Shown here in pieces: positions 54,725 to 64,000 of a stretch of 64,000 nt of DNA (position 1 is its first letter; every line of letters begins with the position of its first letter). Origin of the DNA: Escarpia spicata (taxonomy: Eukaryota > Annelida > Polychaeta > Sabellida > Siboglinidae); assembly GCA_963995525.1 (NCBI GenBank), contig OZ023214.1, positions 55,556,839 through 55,620,838 on the forward strand. The letters run 5' to 3'. The notes under the pieces are model-generated. The model saw only the letters and a list, made by a program, of their open reading frames with translations, had not been told where the DNA came from and made no database searches. Position numbers and translations under genes: made by a program.

Positions 54725-56055
54725 GTGAAAACCCAGGAAAAGTAGTCCCAAGCCATAATGCATCCTCCGTTTGTGCTGGTACCTTGTTGATGGTGGGGAG
54801 GCTTGTGTGTCCCAAGGACTCTGGGAGCTATACTGTTGGGGGCTTTGGCCCCTGGTAAGTTTAACCAAGCCGGGCAGGTCCCAGAGGAGGGACCAGACGA
54901 AACCCAGCATCTGATCCTCCAGGTTGGCGGTTGGGTTTGGGGCTAACAAACCCACCCTGTAAAAACACTATCCTGCTACGGAAACTATAACAAACACAAC
55001 TACCACAAGGGGCCCCATAGCAGATTTGAGCCAGCCATCTGGTAATATAACCATCTCTGCTCAAAGCCTGCACCAGGAAGGCAGGAGTGCGAAAGATAGT
55101 CTGCTCGGACCCAAAACTAAGATCTAATAAGTACATGGAATGTCCGCACTATGAATGAGCCATGAAAGCTAGCACAGGCCACCCACGAGATGAAAAGATA
55201 CAGACTGGACATCCTATGGGTTAGTGAGTGCCGATGGACTGGTTCTGGACGCCAGGTGACCAGCGATGGTTCAGTCATCCTATATTCAGGACATGACGAC
55301 ACACACATCCATGGTGTAGCCCTTATAGTCTCCAGAGAAAAAGCCAACACCTCATTTGAATGACAACCCATCAGTGAAAGGATGATCAAAGCACATTTCA
55401 ACTCTAAACACTGCAACCTTACACACCAACTAATGAGGCTGACAAAGAGGAAAATGAAGACTGGTACGAGCAATTCAGAGTCTCCAAAGTCCCACAACAT
55501 GACATGCTTTTGACCATCGGAGATATGAATGCCAAAGTTGGCACTGATAACTCTAACTGTGAAAGGGCTATGGGCAAACACGGTTGTGGTGTGATGAATG
55601 ACAATGGTGAACGTCTTGTCGACATCTGCTTAAACAACAACTGTGTAATCGGAGGTACCATCTTCACACACCGAGACACCCACAGGCTCACCTGAAAATC
55701 ACCTGATGGTAGAACACGCAACCAAGTTGACCACATCATCATCAATGGAAAGTGGTTCCTTCAAGATGTGAGAGCTTGCTGCGGAGCTGACATTAACAGC
55801 GACCACCAGCTGGTAACAGCATGCATCAAGTTGAAGCTCTGCAGAGTGGTGCAACAGAGTCAGCATTGGAAACAACTGACATCACAAGGCTCAAATGTCC
55901 AGTCACCAACAGGGAGTTTGTCTTGGAGCTGAGAAATCGCTTTAGTGCATTAGATGACACATCAGGGGAGTCTGACCATGAAACCACCAGCAAGTGGGAT
56001 ACCATCAAGAAGACCTATGTTGAAGTAGCTACCAAAGTCTTGGACTATTGTTAGT
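54725..56055 (+). pseudogene. LINE 5' region and APE-type endonuclease in NAA38 intron
   Basis: A plus-strand remnant begins with a conserved-looking untranslated head (54725-54960), then endonuclease pieces in several frames. The best is 55455-55695 with 'DMLLTIGDMNAKVGTD' (GDxN motif), 'NDNGERLVDIC' and 'GTIFTHRDTHRLT'. It is followed across a stop by 'SPDGRTRNQVDHIIING' and 'CCGADINSDHQLVTA' (SDH motif). The RT part is absent. The style is that of endonucleases often annotated as craniofacial development protein 2-like. Opposite in strand to NAA38. Confidence 0.75.
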
Positions 56056-56300
56056 TCAATGTTATGTGCTATCAGTAGTAAAATTTAGTATCCACTGTAC
56101 ACTAACGTCACATTGAGTATTGTGATAATTGATAGTTTGATATATTGTTGCACCACATCAAGATATATTACAGGTATATTAGTACAAGGCAATGTTGCTT
56201 ATAATTATGCATTATCAATTCCTTCTCGTCAACACATCATGTAATATGTTCAGTAAAATCTTACAAGGTTGGTTTGCAATAAAACATGAACTTGTAATAT

Positions 56301-56660
56301 GCCATACTGTTCCAATACTACAGCAATACTAGTGATGAACAAAGTGCCATACTGTTCCAATACTACAGCGATACTAGTGATGAACAAAGTGCCATACTGT
56401 TCCAATACTACAGCAATACTAGTGATGAACAAAGCGCCATACTGTCCCAATATTACAGCGAAACTAGTGATGAACAAAGCGCCATACTGTTCCAATACTA
56501 CAGCGATACTAGTGATGAACAAAGCGCCATACTGTTCCAATACTACAGCGATACTAGTGATGAACAAAGCGCCATACTGTTCCAATACTACAGCGATACT
56601 AGAGATGAACAAAGCGCCATACTGTTCCAATACTACAGCGATACTAGTGATGAACAAAGT
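56301..56660. repeat. 45-bp minisatellite, eight copies, in NAA38 intron
   Basis: Units begin at 56301, 56346, 56391, 56436, 56481, 56526, 56571 and 56616, each 'gccatactgttccaatacta...gatgaacaaag' and 45 bases long. Because 45 is a multiple of three, frames stay open on both strands (plus 56299-56679, minus 56250-56828). These ORFs are by-products of the repeat and are not called as genes. Confidence 0.95.
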
Positions 56661-57027
56661 GCTGTACGTATTTTTCTGATTCCCTCCCTGTGAATAGACC
56701 AGAATTGAAATGACTAGCGGACGCATCGAGTGAAAGTTGGTCAGGGGAAATGACGGAGATCTCTTAATTTTTGACGTAACTATGAAAACAACATTGTAGA
56801 GCTGCCAAACTTCTTCCCACATATGCAATGTGCATATACATTCATACTACATTACCACTAAATTATATATTCTTATAACGATGAACACCTACTGTTCTGG
56901 CACAGTCTGACCGTTCTTGCTTTTTTAATGTGATTGTAGTTGCAAATGGTTAGTTTGTATTAACTTTTTATGTGCATAACCCCCAACATTTGTCTCTTGT
57001 TTCCTTTTAATGTAGGGAGATCCACAC

Positions 57028-57099
57028 CTGGTTCACCCAGATATTCATTGCATGAGCCTAGGATGACGTTCCTGTCTTTGTCAGTGCAGACGAACACAC
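57028..57099 (-). CDS. NAA38: NAA38 internal exon (Sm motif 1 end)
   Basis: Minus-strand exon after acceptor GTGTTGCAG|G. It reads 'VFVCTDKDRNVILGSCNEYL', which closely resembles the central Lsm segment of NAA38, where vertebrates have a 'CTDRDCNVILG' stretch. Two donors keep the same phase: CCAG|GTGTGG (exon end 57028) or CTGG|GTGAAC (exon end 57037), which would differ by three residues. It joins in phase to the exon at 57544. Confidence 0.88.
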
Positions 57100-57543
57100 C
57101 TGCAACACCACAACACTCGGCTTCACCACATACAGCTGTATGTCGATTACACATTATGACAAATTAAAAATCCACCTATTTCTATTACAGTGCTTTATTG
57201 TGTATCCTGACAGTAGGCAGAAATACCTTTCTCCCCTAGTTTCTGCTTTAGGGCAAAAACTCAAAAAATTGTCATATAACACAATACTCGTATCCACTGT
57301 ATTAAAACCAGGGAATCACCAGGGAAACGCAAGCACTGCAAGGCAGAGACAAAGGTATGTTATTACACACCCTGATTGATTTTATACTTGTAAGCAATAA
57401 CATTTTACAAGATATCATTGCCATGTCCTCAATTGGGGTATCTTTCATTATGCCACTGAAACATAACCCAATTGTGGATATGACAGTTAATTATTACTTA
57501 CAGTTTAAATTACAGTTCCTGCCATTTCTGAATCTTGGATTAC

Positions 57544-57646
57544 CTATTAAAACTCGTCCATCAGTCATCTTAACTTTCATGGTGGTGTTGAGCCAAGATT
57601 CTAACTTCTTGCAGCCTGGTAAGTCTTTCTCAGGTTGTGAATTCAC
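57544..57646 (-). CDS. NAA38: NAA38 upstream exon (start of Lsm domain)
   Basis: Minus-strand exon between acceptor AAATTACAG|G (57647-57648) and donor AATAG|GTAATC. It reads 'KKLESWLNTTMKVKMTDGR' and 'VLIG', the first strands of the NAA38 Lsm domain, and ends in phase 1 to join the next exon. About 14 residues precede the domain. The first exon with the start codon was not found up to 64 kb; it may lie beyond the window or be hidden among the repeats at 57.7-64 kb. Confidence 0.88.
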
Positions 57647-57749
57647 CTGTAATTTTAAAACAAAATATTGCTCACATCATCACGATGCCATTCACATTAA
57701 TCACAGTATTTCTCAGTTCGAAACGTTATAACTTCACAGTGAAATTTTG

Positions 57750-58750
57750 AAAATAGTAACTAGATTTGTCTGCCACCGACAGGTTTTGTTCTGAACAGAA
57801 ACATTTGAACAGAGTAATACATAATGCAAAATCTCAGTATTGGAACAACCAATTTGTAAAATCAAACAATGACATCAAACAAACATGGTCAAACATTAAA
57901 AACAAACTGCAATTTCAAACAAAACAAAATTTACCCTCTTCATTTCAAATTGACAACCAAATAAGCAATGACCCAAAGGAAATAGCCAACGCACTTCAGA
58001 AATACTTTTCAAATATTGGCCCAAAGTTAGCGAATAAAATAATCCTTACAAACAATTACAAAGATTACATGCAGAATCAGTTGCCAAATAGTATTATCAT
58101 GGAAGAAACGACTTGTGCAGAAATAGTTTATATCACTGGAAGTATGAAATCAAAATTAAGTACTGGATATGATAACATATCAACTCAATTGATGAAACAA
58201 GTTATAGAAAATATTGCCTTGTCTATGTGTGAACTTTTTAATTCTATGATACGATCTAGTATATTCCTGAATCAACTAAAAACTGCCAAAATCATACCAT
58301 TTTACAAATCTGGCAATGCCCATTTGTTCACAAACTACAGGCCCATAGTGCTATTATCAGCTTTTTCCAAACTCTGAAAGATTGATCTATAATCACTTGT
58401 ACAGCTTTCTTGATAAGTACAAAATACTATTTGCATCTCAATACAGTTTTCATAAACAATGTTCAACCGAACATGCCACTCTCAAACTAATAGACAGCAT
58501 AGTAAATAGTTTGAATGAAAAACAGCATGCACTTGTTGTATTCAAGCATTTGGCACTCTAGACCACAATATCCTGCTTGGAAAATTATGGTATTATGGAA
58601 TAAGAGGGGGTCCTATCTTGAAGACAGAAAGCAATTTGTCATAAATTAAAATAAGGATAAATTGTCTGAATTCCAATATACAACAAGTGGAGTCACACAA
58701 GGATACCTTTTAGGACCATTTACTATTTTTGATTTACATAAATGATATAG
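57750..58750 (+). pseudogene. LINE reverse transcriptase fragment
   Basis: An open frame to 58377 carries the N-terminal RT region ('SKLSTGYDNISTQLMKQV', 'AKIIPFYKSGNAHLFTNYRP', 'VLLSAFSKL'). In shifted frames, 'IYNHLYSFLDKYKILF', 'STEHATLKLID' and a degraded 'TSGVTQG' with 'LLGPF' follow up to about 58740. The catalytic YADD part is missing. It is cut at the left edge of the inverted-repeat element. It probably sits in NAA38 intron 1, in the opposite orientation. Confidence 0.75.
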
Positions 58751-59408
58751 TTGAGGGACACTAAAGTAATAAATTTTCACATCTGGACAAAAGCATGAAA
58801 TTTGGTACAGATGACCTTGATACCATACTATTTCAGAATTTTGATGGAAGCAACCTGAGATTTGGATGCTTCTGCCATTTTGTGAAAAATTCAAAATGGC
58901 CGCAACCCGAAATCGAAAATTGCCAGATCTCTGGAACCTGTGCTCCGATTTGGATGATCTTAATGATCTAGGGTTTTTGGGAGTGCTGAAGTGATTGATA
59001 TGAAGGTGAAATTTCTGCTAAAGCACTACTTTCTTAATAATTTCTCTCATTTATCTCTGGTATCCTCCAGTACGATTATTATTATCTTGATGTCTTTCAT
59101 GTATCCTTAGTCCATCGATGAGATCGTTCCATCTATATTGGGGTCAAGGTCCCATGTTAAGGGATCAAGGTCAGTATGGTTTCATAACTTTGCTGTTTAT
59201 CAAAGCTACGTGTATGTGGCATTGGGCCTTTCACGGAATATGATATAGGCAGTGGATATCACAGCATGATATTGGCTGTGGAAAATATAAAGTTTAAATA
59301 TAAATATATTGTAGTGGAAAACATAGTTTATTTCAAATCAGTGAAAGGAATACCCTTAAGACCATGACATAGGGCTTAGGCATCACCAGTAACACATTTA
59401 CGTACTAT

Positions 59409-59861
59409 TTATAGGCAATCAACTTGCAGGATCGCATCAAAATCCTTCTCGCCAGCAAGACGTTTTGCATACATGAAATCACTGTCGACTGTGCGGATGA
59501 AAGCCTTTGAGTGACCATGTTGTGCGGCATGAGAGAGATGCAGAAATATCCTGCTATCTGCCTCCAGGTGATTGCATGGCATGATCGTGTCCAAGTCAAC
59601 TGCCGATTGGCTGTGAGAGGTATTCACCAGGACTAGATCGTCATACGTGGAGCAAACCATAACATTGGTGAGCTGAGACGATGCCTCATTAACAGCTTTT
59701 GAAAGGAACCTAAACAGCTGGACCTTGTTTTCTGAATTTACCAGGAACTTCTTCCAGTCACGAGGGACAGGTGTAGAGGCTTCGACGATGATTGTCACGC
59801 CAGGGGCACCCCATTTAGCTTGAGTCTGGGCTTTCACAGTCGACAGCGATATTGTCATCAT
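59409..59861 (-). pseudogene. Transposon-type protein, N-terminal half (inverted)
   Basis: Minus-strand frame with 'RDWKKFLVNSENKVQLFRFLS', 'CNHLEADSRIFLHLSHAA' and 'KAFIRTVDSDF'. These correspond to the 'NHEEADTR...RTVDTD' part of a protein family that is highly repeated in corals, molluscs and fish. The continuation of the family lies at 59893-60135 on the other strand. Confidence 0.65.
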
Positions 59862-59892
59862 TGCTGTTGGCCACTTTGGCAGCCTTGGTTTG

Positions 59893-60135
59893 ATGGAGTT
59901 GTGGATATGCTTTGGAACTAGAAAAGCCTTTCAGCACATCCCCGTTCTTGCAATCACCCAAAGACTTGGTCCTGAGAAGTCGCTCACGCTTCCACCGTTC
60001 CATTCCTTCACCGGGTGTGATACGACGTCATCTTTCCTTGGCATTGGTAAGAAAACTGTCTGGGCAGCATGGCAGGCATACCCAGACCTTACTGAAACAC
60101 TACTTGCTCTTTCCGATGATCCTAGACTCTGGTGA
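59893..60135 (+). pseudogene. Transposon-type protein, C-terminal half
   Basis: Plus-strand frame 'ELWICFGTRKAFQHIPV', 'LGPEKSLTLPPFHSFTGCDT' and 'GIGKKTVWAAWQAYPDLTE'. This is the block that should directly follow the half at 59409-59861, but it is on the opposite strand. An inversion inside the element has separated the two. Confidence 0.7.
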
Positions 60136-61007
60136 TGCCTAATGTCATGGTCTTAAGGGTATTCCTTTCACTGATTTGAAATAAACTTTGTTTTCCACTC
60201 CAATATATTTAAACTTTATATTTTCCACAGCCAATATCATGCTGTGATATCCACTGCCTATATCATATTCCATGAAAGACCCAATGCCACATACATGTAG
60301 CTTTGATAAACAGCAAAGTTATGAAACCATACTGACCTTGATCCCGAACATGGGACCTTGACCCCAATATAGATGGAACGTTCTCATTGATGGACTAAGG
60401 ATACATGAAGACCCCATGAACTACATCAATATAATAATAATCGTACTGGAGGATACCAGAGATACATAAGAGAAAATATTAAGAAAATAGTGCTTTAGCG
60501 GAAATTTGACCTTCACATTGACACATAGCATGTGACATTGACCCTAAATCGATTCAAAAATTTCACCAATCACTTCAGCATTCCCCAAAACCCTAGAAAC
60601 GACACTAAGATCATCAAAATCGGAGCACAGGTTCCAGAGATCTGGCAATTTTCGATTTCGGGTTGCCGCCATTTTGCACAAAATGGCAGAAGCATCAAAA
60701 TTTCAGGTTGCTTCCATCAAAATTCTGAAATAGTATGGTATCAAGGTCACCTGTGTCAATTTTCATGCTTTTGTCTCGATGTGAAAATGTATTTCTTTAA
60801 CGTCCCTCACTATCACGATTGCCATGCCAGTGGATACAAGGGGGTCATTGCACCTTGATCAAAATGTGTGACCATAACCCCCAAATGAAAACAAACCTTT
60901 ATCAATTCACCAGGGTGTATGTAAACCCCACAATGGACACCAATTACCTATGAACTGGTAGTGAGGACACACAGCTGGGTGTTTACTCGTGTTTTAGTTT
61001 GACCCTA

Positions 61008-61150
61008 TCATTGACCTCTAGCATGTGACCTTGACCCTAAATCGATTCAAAAACTTCACCAGTCACTTCAGCACCCCCAAAATCCCTAGAAACGACACTA
61101 AGATTATCCAAATCGGAGCACAGGTTCCAGAGATCTGGCAATTTTCGATT
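61008..61150. repeat. Extra partial copy of the inverted-repeat arm
   Basis: Matches 60525-60660 ('gtgac.ttgaccctaaatcgattcaaaaa.ttcacca', 'ccctagaaacgacactaagat', 'tccagagatctggcaattttcgatt') in direct orientation, then joins directly to the dispersed repeat shared with 1500 (61148 on). Confidence 0.65.
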
Positions 61151-61334
61151 ACTTTTCTGTGGCCTAAGAATAACTAATTTCAATTAACTTTCTGCTTATA
61201 TAAAACAACTGCATAAAATAGATATCCATACAAGACACAGACTCCGCATGTGACAGATGTTTTGGGAAGGGGAATAGTGTTCTGTTTCTGGTACAGCAGT
61301 GTGTTGACCCAAGCCTCTGCAAGTGACAAATTTT

Positions 61335-62170
61335 GGATTTCCAGTGATTTCGGCCTTTTGTGATATCAGCCTTTTGTGATCTCGGTCTGTTTCGGTGATC
61401 TCGGCCTGTTCGGGGAGTGATCTCGGCCTGTTCGAGGAGTGATCTCGGCCTTTTTATGTGAGTGATGCTAACCAGAAATAATGAAGTTGCATCCATCTGT
61501 ATGTTACAATATGCAATGCAATGTTTTGACGATCTGTCGTGATCTTATTCTTACTTCCTACCTTAGTGCAAGTGCTTATCCCATGAACGGTCAATAGTTG
61601 TCCAAATTTGAGGTCAACAGTTGCTCAAGTTTGAGCATTGAGGCTGTCTCAAGTTGTAGTTTTCTGTAGTTGTCTTCCCAATTTCTAATTAATGTTTACG
61701 AAAACCATTTTTATGCTATTGTTGTTATTGCTAAAGTCACAATTACGTAACCAATTTATTATTACAATACACAAGAATCAGCTTTAAAATATTACATGTA
61801 TGTTAGAAAGGGTAGGTGTCATGGTAATTTGCTTCATAATCTCCCTTAGTTATCTTTTTATGTTAACCCTATCTTTGATTTGTGTCCGTTAAGAAAGTGT
61901 GAAAGTGTAATTGGCTTGCTACTCCTGCATTGCTTCAATGAGCAGATCTTTTCTTTGATTTGCATGCTGTGAGAATATGTTGAGGCAGAAATCAGCTCTC
62001 TACTCTTGAAATTCTTTATTGAGCAGATTTCTTGATTTTGCTTGTCTTTGATTTTTTTGTTTGTGAGGAAGCCACAACAATTGGCTTGTTAGGCATGTAT
62101 TGTTTCACAGAGCAGGTGCTTTGTTTGAACGGTGTAATCATTGTATGCAAGGTCGACTTATTTACTGGCC
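61335..62170. repeat. MULE-like terminal region with TGATCTCGGCCT repeats and ~100-bp sub-terminal units
   Basis: Six copies of a short 'gtgatctcggcctgtt' unit (61346-61455) resemble the end of the MULE at 4876. At 61870-62120 come units like those at 4985-5600 (TTGTCTTTGATTTG ... TGAGCAGAT), and the block 'gctttgtttg...cattgtatgcaagg' mirrors 5595-5625. It is probably the left end of a related element. No transposase seen. Confidence 0.6.
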
Positions 62171-62179
62171 TATTACCAA

Positions 62180-62770
62180 ACATATAGATCAGAAAATTTA
62201 GTTGGAAACAGAAAACATGTATGACATATACGTCCTAGTGAGTTCCAAGCACGAATATAACATTGTCCTCGCAAAACTTCTGAAATATTACAACAAATTA
62301 TAATTATGTGACCATTCAAACTACAAGTGTACTGGCGTAAAATTGCAAGCAATACGAATGTTCAACTTCACACATATGTCTAATGCTCAAATGTAGGAGC
62401 TCTATTACAGAAAGTATCACATTATAGGAACACATCTAAATTTACCCCCTTAGAGCTGGAGATAAGACAGCAATGCAGTTGCTGAAGATGTTTGCCAGAC
62501 TGATTACACGACCAATTACAGATTAGTCACACTTCCCACCACCAGCCACAGTAACCCAAGCCTCTGCCAGTGACCAATTACAGATTAGTCACACTTTAAC
62601 CAGCCAGCTACAGTGAGGTGTGAAAGATGTTGTGGGAAAAGGGATTAGTTGGAACAAAAGGACTGGAAGCCTGCTAGATCTGCTGCTACTGTAGACCATT
62701 TAGTTAACACATTTAGCATTCTAGGGGACCTTTGGAGCCCTTAGAATGATTGAATCAAATACAGATTTCA
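62180..62770. other. Repeat-derived, no gene
   Basis: Mosaic of the dispersed repeat blocks listed at 1490-1830, some duplicated (62509-62560 and 62570-62605). No coding signal. Confidence 0.45.
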
Positions 62771-62777
62771 TCGCCAA

Positions 62778-64000
62778 ATGTTTGTTGCTGCACGCGATGA
62801 GTGCAATAACATTATATCTCCTACAAAGACGAAGTACTACCAGGACAAGTTGCTAAATGCTGACAAGAACCTCTTTAAAGTCGTCAGTTCTCTCAGTGGG
62901 AAGCCACCACTTGCGTACCCAGAACATACCTGCGCATTTGATTGCTGCAATGCATTTTCCGTCTATTTTGAAACTAAAGTTGCTGGAATTCGCAGTGAGT
63001 TACACGTTGCCCGACAGCGCATCACGCCGCCGCACGAACCGCGTTGCTACGTGACGCCGATTGACAGTTTCACACCTACAACAGTTTGTGAAGTAACATC
63101 TACCATCAGAGCGAAGTGTAAAACGTCTACACTTGATCCTCTGTCCTCTAATCATGTAAAGCAGAACATTGACACACTTGCTATCACTGCTGCCAGTATA
63201 ACAAACGCGTGCCTAATGGAAGGAGAAATGCCGCTTGAATTGAAACGTGCTCTTGTGCACCAATTATTAAAGAAACCATCTCAGTGCAAAGACACGATAA
63301 GCAACTACCGCCCAGTCAGCCATCTATCACAACTCTCAAAGATAATTGAAAAGGTGGTGGCCACCAGACTGAACACTCACTTGGTCAATCAAGCACTGAC
63401 TGATCCTCTTCAGTCTGCATACAAACAACACCATTCAACGGAGACCGCCCTACTTTGTGTGGTAAACGAAATTAGGACGGCCCTTGACCGTAGACAAGGC
63501 ACTGTCGTCATGCTCACTGACCTAAGCGCTGCGTTCGATACGATCGACCACACAATACTTCTCAATCGTCTACAACGGCGCTATGTATCTTTGCGATCGC
63601 AGGCAAAGTGTTGTTGTCGGTAGCGCAACTTCAAGAGAAACGACTCTGCACATCGGTGTACCGCAAGGATCAGTGTTAGGTCCACTGCTGTTTTCTTTAT
63701 ATGTGCAGCCGATCGGTGACATAATTCATAACCCTAATTTGAAGTATCACCATTATGCCGATGACTTACAATTGTTATGTCATTTTGACTTTAATGTCAT
63801 TTCTCTTACTACCGCTGTGCATCGTGTCGAGCAGTGCATCGACGACATCAAATCCTGGATGACTTTCAACTACTTGCTGATGAATGATGCAAAAACCGAG
63901 GTTCTACCGGTTGTACCCAGGTCGGCATCTGATTTGGTTGCTGGACTGCATGTGCACGTTGAATCTGAAGTCGTCTATGCTGCGGAATGTGTGAGAGATA
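62778..64000 (+). pseudogene. L2/CR1-like LINE reverse transcriptase, runs off the window
   Basis: A frame of 281 codons (62778-63623) with 'NYRPVSHLSQLSKIIEKVV', 'QSAYKQHHSTETALL' and 'TDLSAAFDTIDH'. An internal loss near 63575 removes about 30 residues and shifts the frame. The new frame carries 'IGVPQGSVLGPLLFSLYV', catalytic YADD ('YHHYADDLQLL') and 'KTEVLPV' up to the window end. The ATG at 62778 is probably not the true start, since the repeat at 62722 joins directly to the coding part. It is related to, but clearly different from, the LINE in Polinton B. Confidence 0.82.

Larger units (their letters stand above)
58745..60805. mobile_element. Element with ~650-bp inverted repeats around a split transposon-type ORF
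   Basis: Bases 58765-59395 are the reverse complement of 60133-60805, with small gaps: for example 'cagaattttgatggaagcaacctga' near 58835 and its complement near 60720, and 'cttaagaccatgacat' at 59357 against 60140. The centre (59400-60135) encodes pieces of a transposon-borne protein family. No target duplication was found by eye. Family not identified. Confidence 0.7.

Noticed and set aside
56250..56828. ORFs of 192 and 126 codons on opposite strands
   Set aside because: They are produced by the 45-bp minisatellite, whose unit length keeps every frame open. No domain and no start context.
59815..60003. 62-codon minus-strand ORF starting MERWKRERLL
   Set aside because: It is antisense to the C-terminal half of the transposon-type protein on the plus strand.
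1..64000. CRISPR arrays, operons or bacterial genes
   Set aside because: Repeat arrays here have no regular spacers. Introns, LINEs, Polintons and NAA38 show eukaryotic DNA.

Overview
This window is eukaryotic DNA, most likely from an invertebrate animal. One host gene can be recognised: an intron-containing NAA38 (LSMD1) orthologue on the minus strand at 53.2-57.7 kb, with at least three coding exons and a poly(A) signal. Nearly everything else is transposable elements, most of them broken: Polinton/Maverick virus-like transposons, three Gypsy-type LTR retrotransposons, several non-LTR (LINE) fragments, a MULE-type DNA transposon, a long-inverted-repeat element and two large palindromes carrying tRNA-like sequences. 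The species cannot be fixed from sequence alone.

Layout. 0-2.3 kb: AT-rich DNA with short dispersed repeats. 2.3-3.8 kb: palindrome 1. 3.8-4.5 kb: CR1-like LINE fragment. 4.86-7.59 kb: degenerate MULE with 33-bp inverted ends. 7.6-8.6 kb: possible host promoter and first exon. 8.6-11.2 kb: 5'-truncated LINE. 11.3-12.5 kb: palindrome 2. 12.5-17.4 kb: Gypsy element 1 (minus strand). 17.4-24.8 kb: Polinton A, holding integrase, a small membrane protein, penton-like capsid protein and an RPA-like gene. 25.24-39.09 kb: Polinton B, bounded by inverted repeats and a perfect 6-bp target duplication. It carries a NADAR-domain gene, an RPA-like gene, DNA polymerase B, major capsid protein and adenovirus-type protease, with an L2-like LINE and a Gypsy LTR+gag piece nested inside. 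39.1-43.5 kb: Gypsy element 2, whose RT core is replaced by antisense LINE sequence. 44.8-49.3 kb: Gypsy element 3, interrupted by a 200-N assembly gap. 49.5-51.3 kb: LINE tails. 53.2-57.7 kb: NAA38, with minisatellites and LINE sequence in its introns. 57.7-64 kb: LINE pieces, a long-inverted-repeat element and MULE-like terminal repeats.

The two Polintons are the centre of interest. Polinton A keeps the minus-strand integrase/penton side and Polinton B keeps the plus-strand polymerase/capsid/protease side. They share the divergent middle: a small proline-rich gene on the minus strand beside a plus-strand RPA-like gene. Read together they outline one viral-type genome. Its less usual parts are (1) a predicted ssDNA-binding protein resembling the zinc-ribbon OB domain at the C-terminus of RPA70, present in both copies, (2) a NADAR (YbiA-like) protein, predicted to act on ADP-ribose or nucleotide N-glycosidic bonds, and (3) a helical protein with an internal duplication. 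All Polinton genes here are decayed by stops, frameshifts or deletions. In copy B a deletion has fused the polymerase in frame to the capsid protein.
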